Shown here one piece after another: positions 58,315-64,000 of a stretch of DNA of 64,000 bases. Position 1 is the stretch's first letter. Every line of letters begins with the position of its first letter. The position numbers were made by a program, and so were the translations under genes. The notes beneath the pieces were generated by a model. That model was not told where the DNA came from. It searched no databases and was given only the letters and a program-made list of their open reading frames with translations. The stretch is from NCBI GenBank assembly GCA_963796915.1, contig CAWCNI010000004.1:620001-684000 (forward strand), read 5' to 3'. The stretch is from JAENWD01 sp963796915 (GTDB lineage: Bacteria > Acidobacteriota > Vicinamibacteria > Vicinamibacterales > JAENWD01).

Positions 58315-60201
58315 ATGGCGATTCACGATCTCAAGGCCCAGATCGCCCGGCTTCCGGAACAGCCCGGCGTCTATCTGTATTTCAACGCGGCCGGCGAGAC
58401 CATCTACGTCGGGAAGGCGCGAAGCCTGCGCGATCGCGTGCGCAGCTATCTGGGCGCACAGGGGCTCAGTCCGCGGACTGACGCGCTGCTCGACGACATC
58501 GTCCGGCTGGAGGTCATCGTCACCGACTCCGTCGTCGAGGCGCTGGCGCTCGAGAACAACCTGATCAAGACGCGGAGCCCGCGCTACAACATCCTGCTTC
58601 GCGACGACAAGAACTATCCCTACCTGCAGTTGACCACCGGCGAGCGCTTTCCGCGCGTCCTGGTGGCGCGCCGCGTCGAGCGCGACGCGCACTTCTACGC
58701 CGGCCCGTTCCTGCCGGCGCGCTTCGCGCGGCGCACCATGGCGCTGACCCACCGGCTGTTCGGCATCCGCTCCTGCAACGAGGTCATCACCGGCAAGCGC
58801 GGACGCCCGTGCCTCGAGTACGACATCAAGCGCTGCATCGCGCCGTGCGTGGACACGATCTGCACCGAGGAGGAGTACCAGCGGGCGGTCGCCGACACGC
58901 GGTTGTTCCTCGAAGGGCGCACGGAGGAACTGGCCGAGGACCTGCGAACGCGAATGGTGGAGTCTGCCGGCGCCGAACGCTTCGAGCAGGCGGCGCAACT
59001 GCGTGACGCGATGCGTACCGTCGAGACGCTCACCGACCGGCAGCAGAAGATGGCGTCGCCGGACATGGGCGCGCGCGACGTGTTCGGCCTGAAGCTGGGA
59101 GCGGCCGGAGCGGTGATGCAGGTATTTCAGGTGCGCCGGGGGCGCGTCGTCGATCGCGTGGAGCTGGTCACCGAGGCTGCCGGCGGGGCGCCGACATCGG
59201 AAGGCGAGGTGCTGTCGGCAGCGCTCGCGCAGTTCTACGAGACCGCCCAGGTTCCGCCGGAGATCCACCTGCCCGCCGCGGTCGAGGAGACGGAGGCGCT
59301 CGAGGCGTGGCTTGGCGATCGCGCCGGCCGGCGCGTTCGCATCGTCGTGCCCAGGCGCGGCGACAAGAAGGACCTGCTCGACCTGGCCGCCCGCAACGCC
59401 GCCCTCGCATACGACGCGAGATTCAACGCCGAGACGCTGGCCAACTACGACGCGCTCGAGACGCTCCGTGCCGTCCTCGCGCTGCCGTCGGTGCCTCGGC
59501 GAATCGACTGCTTCGACATCTCGACGATTCAGGGCAGCGACACCGTGGCGTCGATGGTGGTGTGCGAAGACGGGCGGATGAAGAAGAAGGAGTATCGGAA
59601 GTTTCGCGTCCGGGCGACGAGCGACGAGGGACGGGCAACGAGCGGAGCGTCGAGCACCGCGAGTGGCGACCTGACGACGAGCGGCGAACGCTTTCTCGAC
59701 GACTTCGCCGCCATGAAGCAGGTAGTCCAGCGGCGCTACCGCCGAGTGCTCGAGGACGGCGGACCGTTCCCGGACCTGATCGTGATCGACGGCGGCAAGG
59801 GGCAGCTGAGCGCGGCGTACGAGGCGCTCGAATCACTGGGGCTGGCGAACCTCGTGGCGATCGGCCTGGCCAAAAAAGAGGAGCTGATTTTCACCCGCGA
59901 CAGGGTCGACCCGATTGCGCTGGGCTCCGAGACCGCTGCGCTGCTCCTGCTGCAGCGCATTCGTGACGAGGCGCACCGCTTTGCGGTGTCCTTTCACAGG
60001 AACACGCGGGCCAGGCGCACGATCACGTCTGAACTGGCGGCGGTGCCGGGCCTTGGCCCGCGCCGGCGGCAGACGCTGCTGCGCACGTTCGGCAGCCTGT
60101 CCGGCGTGAGGCGGGCAAGCAGGGAAGAGCTCGCGTCGGTTGTGGGCGACAAGGTCGCCGACGCTGTCATTCGATACTTTTCCCCGGGCGCGGCGGAGTA
60201 G
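58315..60201 (+). CDS. uvrC: Excinuclease ABC subunit C
   Basis: 628 residues. Family knowledge: UvrC makes both incisions in nucleotide excision repair. The N-terminal GIY-YIG domain has QPGVYLYFNAAGETIYVGKARSLRDRV and SPRYNILLRDDKNYPYL. The Cys-rich linker CLEYDIKRCIAPC and a UvrB-binding UVR motif (FEQAAQLRDAMRTVE) follow. The RNase H-like endonuclease domain has RIDCFDISTIQGSDTVASMVV and PDLIVIDGGKGQLSAA, with a C-terminal HhH pair (LAAVPGLGPRRRQTLLRTFGS). An insert of 24 residues (59614-59685) rich in Ser/Thr/Ala/Gly interrupts the conserved KKKEYRKFRVR...FLDDFAAM region. It is repeat-derived and in frame. uvrA is 12 kb away. Confidence 0.96.
   Translation: MAIHDLKAQIARLPEQPGVYLYFNAAGETIYVGKARSLRDRVRSYLGAQGLSPRTDALLDDIVRLEVIVTDSVVEALALENNLIKTRSPRYNILLRDDKNYPYLQLTTGERFPRVLVARRVERDAHFYAGPFLPARFARRTMALTHRLFGIRSCNEVITGKRGRPCLEYDIKRCIAPCVDTICTEEEYQRAVADTRLFLEGRTEELAEDLRTRMVESAGAERFEQAAQLRDAMRTVETLTDRQQKMASPDMGARDVFGLKLGAAGAVMQVFQVRRGRVVDRVELVTEAAGGAPTSEGEVLSAALAQFYETAQVPPEIHLPAAVEETEALEAWLGDRAGRRVRIVVPRRGDKKDLLDLAARNAALAYDARFNAETLANYDALETLRAVLALPSVPRRIDCFDISTIQGSDTVASMVVCEDGRMKKKEYRKFRVRATSDEGRATSGASSTASGDLTTSGERFLDDFAAMKQVVQRRYRRVLEDGGPFPDLIVIDGGKGQLSAAYEALESLGLANLVAIGLAKKEELIFTRDRVDPIALGSETAALLLLQRIRDEAHRFAVSFHRNTRARRTITSELAAVPGLGPRRRQTLLRTFGSLSGVRRASREELASVVGDKVADAVIRYFSPGAAE
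59614..59685 (+). repeat. In-frame degenerate repeat insert inside uvrC
   Basis: 72 bp (24 codons) composed of variants of GACGAGCGACGAGGGAC and ACGAGCGG. The encoded peptide starts ATSDEGRATSGASS and has no counterpart in the UvrC I know, where KFR(I/V)R is followed closely by the DDF/ASM segment. Its length is a multiple of three, so the frame is kept. Confidence 0.7.
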
Positions 60202-60256
60202 TCGAGCGGCACGGGTCTGTTGCAGGAAGGCCGGTTCTCGGCGTACGCTAGGGGGC

Positions 60257-60904
60257 TTGGCGGGCATCGATTTTCTTCAAGTATTCATCGGGTTCCTGGT
60301 CCTGATCGTGTCGTTGACCGTGCATGAAGCGGCGCACGCCTGGACCGCCGATCGGCTGGGCGACCCGACCGCGCGACTGCTGGGCAGAGTCTCCCTCAAC
60401 CCCGCCGTACACGTCGATCCGATTGGGACGGTTCTGTTCCCGCTGATCGGCATGCTGTCGCGGCTGCCGATCATCGGCTGGGCCAAGCCGGTTCCCGTCA
60501 ACACCGCGCGACTGCGGCACCCCCGGCGGGATTTCGTGCTCATCGCGGCGGCGGGCCCGCTGAGCAACCTGCTGCTCGCCGTCGTCGCTGCCGTGCTGTA
60601 CCGCGCCGTCGTCGCGTCGGTGCTGGGTGGCCACCTGGTCGTGGGCCGGGCCACCAGCGCAGTGGGAGAGCTCCTGCTGACCGCCGCCGCGGTCAACGTG
60701 TCTCTCGCCGTGTTCAACATGATTCCCATTCCGCCGCTTGACGGCGGCAACGTGCTCGCCGGCCTTCTGCCGCCAGGTCTGGCCCCCGGGTTCAATGCCA
60801 TCCGCTCGTGGGGCTTCGTCGCGCTCTACGCGCTGATGCTGAGCGGCCTCCTGTATCGCTTCATGATGCCCGTCACATCGGGCATCCTCGAGTGGCTCCT
60901 ATGA
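60257..60904 (+). CDS. Site-2 protease family (M50) intramembrane metalloprotease
   Basis: 215 residues from a TTG at 60257 with GGGGG just upstream; no ATG is available in frame nearby. Membrane helix 1 carries the zinc motif LTVHEAAHAWTADRLGD (HEAAH). VDPIGTVLFPLIGML and the third-ligand motif NMIPIPPLDGGNVLAGL follow, with helices between. This is the short YwhC-like group without PDZ domains. Family knowledge: site-2 proteases cut transmembrane segments, often of regulators. The stop overlaps the trpS ATG (ATGA). The M50 gene, trpS, scpA, scpB and rluB order is a common bacterial arrangement. Confidence 0.9.
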   Translation: MAGIDFLQVFIGFLVLIVSLTVHEAAHAWTADRLGDPTARLLGRVSLNPAVHVDPIGTVLFPLIGMLSRLPIIGWAKPVPVNTARLRHPRRDFVLIAAAGPLSNLLLAVVAAVLYRAVVASVLGGHLVVGRATSAVGELLLTAAAVNVSLAVFNMIPIPPLDGGNVLAGLLPPGLAPGFNAIRSWGFVALYALMLSGLLYRFMMPVTSGILEWLL

Positions 60905-61896
60905 CCCGTCGTCGAGTTGTCTCGGGCATGCGCCCGACCGGTAGGTTGCACCTTGGGCATCTCGTCGGCGCCCTGAAGAACTGGGTGGGCCTGCAGGCGC
61001 AGTACCACTGCTTCTACTTCGTCGCGGACTGGCACGCGCTGACCAGCCACTACGCCGACACATCCGAAGTCATCACCAGCGCCCTTGACAACGCGGCGGA
61101 CTGGATTGCCGCAGGGCTCGACCCCGAACAATCCACGCTGTTCGTGCAGTCACTGGTGCCCGAGCACGCCGAACTGGCGCTGCTGCTCGGGATGGTCACG
61201 CCCATTCCGTGGCTCGAGCGCGTGCCCACCTACAAGGAGCAGATGGACCAGCTCTCCGAACGCGATCTGTCGTCGATCGGATTTCTCGGCTACCCGCTGC
61301 TGCAGACGGCCGACGTCATCATGTACGACGCGGCCTTCGTGCCGGTCGGCGACGACCAGGTGCCGCACCTCGAGCTGTCGCGCGAGATCGTCCGCCGCTT
61401 CAACAACTTCTACGGCCAGGTGTTCGTCGAGCCGCAGCACCTGCTGACGAAGGAATCCCGTCTCCCCGGCCTCGACAACCGGAAGATGAGCAAGAGCTAC
61501 GGCAACACGATCGACTTGTCGGACGATGCGGAGGCCGTGAAGAAGAAGGTCCGTCAGATGTACACGGACCCGAAGCGCGTGCGCGCTGACATCCCAGGCA
61601 CCGTCGAAGACAACCCGGTGTTCATCTACCACGACGCGTTCAACCCCAACCAGGAGGAAGTGGACGACCTGAAGGCCCGCTACCGCGCGGGGACTGTCGG
61701 CGACGTCGAGGTGAAGACGAAGCTGGCCACCGCCATCAACGCCCAGCTCGACCCGATGCGCGAGCGCCGCGCCGCTCTCATGGCGCGCCCGAACCACGTC
61801 CGTGAGATCCTGTTCGAGGGCTCGCGAAAGGCCCGCGAAGAGGCCGCGCGGACGATGGAACGCGTGCGCGACGCGATGAAGCTTCGCTACCGCTGA
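60901..61896 (+). CDS. trpS: Tryptophanyl-tRNA synthetase
   Basis: 331 residues from the ATG overlapping the preceding stop. Family knowledge: charges tRNA-Trp; class Ic synthetase. Seen: SGMRPTGRLHLGHLVGAL (HIGH motif as HLGH), FYFVADWHALTSHY, GFLGYPLLQTADVIMY, VPVGDDQVPHLELSREI and the KMSKS motif (RKMSKSYGNTI). The C-terminal helical domain contains RMYTDPKR-type and NPVFIYHDAFNP segments. Normal length. scpA follows 5 bp later. Confidence 0.97.
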   Translation: MTRRRVVSGMRPTGRLHLGHLVGALKNWVGLQAQYHCFYFVADWHALTSHYADTSEVITSALDNAADWIAAGLDPEQSTLFVQSLVPEHAELALLLGMVTPIPWLERVPTYKEQMDQLSERDLSSIGFLGYPLLQTADVIMYDAAFVPVGDDQVPHLELSREIVRRFNNFYGQVFVEPQHLLTKESRLPGLDNRKMSKSYGNTIDLSDDAEAVKKKVRQMYTDPKRVRADIPGTVEDNPVFIYHDAFNPNQEEVDDLKARYRAGTVGDVEVKTKLATAINAQLDPMRERRAALMARPNHVREILFEGSRKAREEAARTMERVRDAMKLRYR

Positions 61897-61901
61897 CAGC
61901 C

Positions 61902-62801
61902 ATGGCGCCAGACGCACCGGAATTCGAATCGTCGCTCGAGGCCTATCCGGTCCGCCTTCAGAACTTCGAGGGCCCGCTCGATCTGTTGATCCATCTGATC
62001 AAGAAGAACGAGCTGAACATCTACGACATCCCAATCGCGCTGATCACCGACCAGTACCTGCAGTACCTCAACGTGATGCAGGAGCTGAATCTCGACCTGG
62101 CCGGCGAGTTCCTCGTCATGGCCGCGACGCTGATTCACATCAAGTCGCGACTGCTGATTCCGCGCCCGACCACGGACCTGCCCGGTGACCTGGACGAGGA
62201 GGACCCGCGTGAAGCGCTCGTGCGCCGGCTGCTCGAGCACCAGCGCTTCAAGGCCGCCGCCGAGCTGTTGCACGAACGCGAGACGCTCCGCAACGCGCAG
62301 CACCGCCGGCCCGATTCTGCGATCGCCGACGTGACGGGCGAGGATGTCGAGCCGGAGCTCGAGGTCGATCTCTTCAGCCTGCTGGCGGCGTTCCGCGGCA
62401 TCCTCGAACGCGCGAAGACACGGCCGAAGGTCATCCTGCCGCCGGAGCAGATGTCCATCGAGGAGCGGATCGATCAGCTGCTCGAACGGCTGTCGGAAAC
62501 CGAGGCCGTCGGCTTCGAGGAGCTCTTCGCCGACGCCAACTCACGCCAGGACCTGATCGTCACGTTCCTGGCGCTGCTCGAGATGATCCGGCTGAAGCTG
62601 ATTCGCGCGTTCCAGTCCGGCAGCTTCGGGCCGATTCGGGTCTATCGACGGGCCAGGCCGGCCGACGCCCCGCATCCCATTGGCGACCCGCAGGACAGCT
62701 ACGACCAGCACCATCAGAGCCCGCGCCCCGGCACGACCGGCGACGTCGATCCGACGCCCGGTAGTCCTGCCGATCCGGGCTCGACGGACGAGGACTCATG
62801 A
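61902..62801 (+). CDS. scpA: Segregation and condensation protein A
   Basis: 299 residues. Family knowledge: ScpA is the kleisin that bridges the SMC heads with ScpB for chromosome compaction. Seen: the N-terminal signature YPVRLQNFEGPLDLLIHLIKKNELNIYDIPI, then DLAGEFLVMAATLIHIKSRLLIP, REALVRRLLEHQRFKAAAELL, and the C-terminal winged helix (FLALLEMIRLKLIRAFQSGSFGPI). A poorly conserved tail of about 45 residues (Pro/Asp/Ser-rich) follows. Overlaps scpB by 4 bases (ATGA). Confidence 0.96.
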   Translation: MAPDAPEFESSLEAYPVRLQNFEGPLDLLIHLIKKNELNIYDIPIALITDQYLQYLNVMQELNLDLAGEFLVMAATLIHIKSRLLIPRPTTDLPGDLDEEDPREALVRRLLEHQRFKAAAELLHERETLRNAQHRRPDSAIADVTGEDVEPELEVDLFSLLAAFRGILERAKTRPKVILPPEQMSIEERIDQLLERLSETEAVGFEELFADANSRQDLIVTFLALLEMIRLKLIRAFQSGSFGPIRVYRRARPADAPHPIGDPQDSYDQHHQSPRPGTTGDVDPTPGSPADPGSTDEDS

Positions 62802-63550
62802 GCGACGACCACGCGCACAACGGCTCACCGGACAATCACGACGACGCCCCGGTCTCGGTGGACTCCCTGATCGCGCCGGCGGCGCCGGCGAAGGACAATG
62901 AGGCCGCCGACGACGCGGCCGGCCTCGTCGGCATCGTGGAGGCCATGATCTTCGCGTCGCCCGAGCCGGTGACGCCGAAGCAGTTGTTCAAGCTCCTCGA
63001 CGCCGAGCCGAAGGAAGACGTGCTCGCCGCGGTGGCGGAGCTCAAACGTCGCTACGACCGGTCGGGCGGCCTGCAGCTGGTGGAAGTGGCCTCGGGATAC
63101 CAGATCGTGACGCGGCCCGAGCTGCACGAGTGGGTGCGGCGCCTGTTCCACGAGCGCACCGCGCAGAAGCTGTCGGTGCAGGCCCTGGAAACGCTGGCGG
63201 TCATCGCCTACAAGCAGCCGGTCACCGCGATGGAAGTGGCGGAGATTCGCGGCGTCAACACGTCGGGCGTGGTCGGCACGCTGCTCGAGCGGAACCTGGT
63301 GAAGATCAGCGGGCGCAAGCAGGTGGTCGGCCGTCCGTTCCTCTACTCGACCACCCGCGAGTTTCTCGATCGATTCGGCCTGAAAGACCTGACCGATCTG
63401 CCGCGGGTCGAGGACATGGCGGATGTCCTGGGGTTCGAGCCCTCGTTTCCCGGCGAGCAGCCGGGCCTTGTCGAAGAGCCTGCCACGCCCGAGGACCAGG
63501 CGGTCCTGGCCGGCGAAGAGGAACCAGGCGACCCCGATACGGAAGTCTGA
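62798..63550 (+). CDS. scpB: Segregation and condensation protein B
   Basis: 250 residues. Family knowledge: ScpB dimers bind ScpA in the SMC complex. Seen after a 45-residue acidic N-terminal tail: LVGIVEAMIFASPEPVTPKQLFKLL, ELKRRYDRSGGLQLVEVASGYQIVTRPE, the two winged helices with KLSVQALETLAVIAYKQPVTAMEVAEIRGVNTSGVVGTLLERNLVKISGRK, and RPFLYSTTREFLDRFGLKDLTDLP. An acidic C-terminal tail ends the protein. The ATG overlaps the scpA stop. Convergent with the pseudouridine synthase, 12 bp apart. Confidence 0.96.
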   Translation: MSDDHAHNGSPDNHDDAPVSVDSLIAPAAPAKDNEAADDAAGLVGIVEAMIFASPEPVTPKQLFKLLDAEPKEDVLAAVAELKRRYDRSGGLQLVEVASGYQIVTRPELHEWVRRLFHERTAQKLSVQALETLAVIAYKQPVTAMEVAEIRGVNTSGVVGTLLERNLVKISGRKQVVGRPFLYSTTREFLDRFGLKDLTDLPRVEDMADVLGFEPSFPGEQPGLVEEPATPEDQAVLAGEEEPGDPDTEV

Positions 63551-63562
63551 GCGGCGCCGGCG

Positions 63563-64000
63563 CTACGCCAGGCCGGCGGCGGCCTTCAGGTTTCGCACTT
63601 CCGCAGGCGTCAGGTCGCGTACCTGACCCGCGCGCAACCCGGCGTCCGAGAGCGGACCGATCCTCACCCGGGTGAGACGTTCCACCGGATGGCCGACAGC
63701 CTCGCACATGCGGCGGACCTGGCGGTTGCGCCCCTCACGGATGGTCATGAACAGCGTGGCTGACGTCGCAGAGCGTTCGCGATCGCTCCGGGCCATGCGC
63801 ACCTCCGCCGGCGCCGTCCGCTTGCCGTCGAGCGGCACGCCTTTTTCCAGCTTCTCGATCGCCCGTTCGTCGGGCACTCCGGCCACCTGCACCTTGTAGA
63901 CCCGCTCCACTTCGTGCGAGGGGTGGGTGAGGGCTGCCGCCAGGTCGCCGTCGTTGGTCAAGAGCAGCAAGCCGTCAGAGTCGTAGTCGAGCCGGCCAAC
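63563..64000 (-). CDS. rluB: RluB-type 23S rRNA pseudouridine synthase, C-terminal part
   Basis: 146 codons; the gene continues beyond base 64000. The catalytic-Asp motif VGRLDYDSDGLLLLTND lies at the window edge. Then LAAALTHPSHEVERVYKVQVAG, the EGRNRQVRRMCEAVGHPV motif of the RsuA/RluB/E/F group and LTRVRIGPLSDAGLRAG. Family knowledge: RluB modifies U2605 of 23S rRNA. An S4 domain is expected upstream. A gene of this type beside scpA-scpB is usual. It could also be a related RluF/E or RsuA member, since only the C-terminal half is visible. Confidence 0.9.
   Translation of the reverse strand, partial: VGRLDYDSDGLLLLTNDGDLAAALTHPSHEVERVYKVQVAGVPDERAIEKLEKGVPLDGKRTAPAEVRMARSDRERSATSATLFMTIREGRNRQVRRMCEAVGHPVERLTRVRIGPLSDAGLRAGQVRDLTPAEVRNLKAAAGLA

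Overview
This is a 64 kb stretch of high-GC bacterial chromosome. It most resembles Acidobacteriota, probably class Vicinamibacteria. The clues are two PadR plus orphan ABC-permease (ADOP-type) pairs, stand-alone PadR and SpoIIE-phosphatase genes, the overall codon bias, and short interspersed palindromes. This taxonomic reading is inference; no rRNA is present. There is one tRNA gene (Thr, CGU). I see no prophage, insertion sequence, integrase or CRISPR array.

Layout. 0-1.1 kb: the end of a D-erythronate-dehydrogenase-like gene and a formylglycine-enzyme-fold protein. 1.1-8.2 kb: two outer-membrane channel-like proteins facing away from a tandem pair of exported sulfatases, then a DUF1254/DUF1214 lipoprotein. 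8.3-10.9 kb: a membrane-fused spermidine-synthase-like protein. 10.9-17.4 kb: a tightly overlapping MoxR / DUF58 / DUF4381 / BatA / BatB-TPR / BatD operon. 17.4-21 kb: an EmrB remnant and the first PadR-ADOP pair. 21-22.5 kb: a TetR gene with a perfect palindromic operator and an exported barrel-like protein. 22.7-27.2 kb: a very large exported HExxH plus von Willebrand D protein, a cation diffusion facilitator and a small membrane protein. 27.2-30.4 kb: the second PadR-ADOP pair. 30.4-36 kb: tRNA-Thr, DUF2059, isoaspartyl methyltransferase, a PDZ-membrane-GAF-SpoIIE phosphatase and serine deaminase. 36-42.1 kb: a second SpoIIE phosphatase and a sugar or sugar-acid catabolic cluster (MFS, KGPDC/HPS-like decarboxylase, zinc dehydrogenase, SDR, TIM-barrel isomerase). 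42.2-48.3 kb: LytS-type kinase, UvrA, HEAT-repeat protein, 3-methyladenine glycosylase. 48.3-51.1 kb (minus): Hsp20-HtrA-MscS stress operon. 51.2-57 kb: EF-P, thymidine kinase, CopZ-CopA-CsoR copper operon, a small membrane protein, Ku. 57-57.45 kb: repeats. 57.45-64 kb: CDP-alcohol phosphatidyltransferase, UvrC, an M50 protease, TrpS, ScpA, ScpB and the end of an RluB-type pseudouridine synthase.

Two features run across the whole window. First, at least eleven otherwise well-conserved genes are interrupted by single frameshifts. Nearly all shift +1 in the coding direction and can be repaired by shortening a 2-4 base homopolymer by one. They cluster most densely at 36-42 kb. This looks more like sequence or assembly indels (or very recent mutation) than decay, because conserved motifs continue intact on both sides. 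Second, short palindromic or degenerate repeats occur between genes and also inside two coding regions (the spermidine-synthase-like gene and uvrC), where they keep the frame open.
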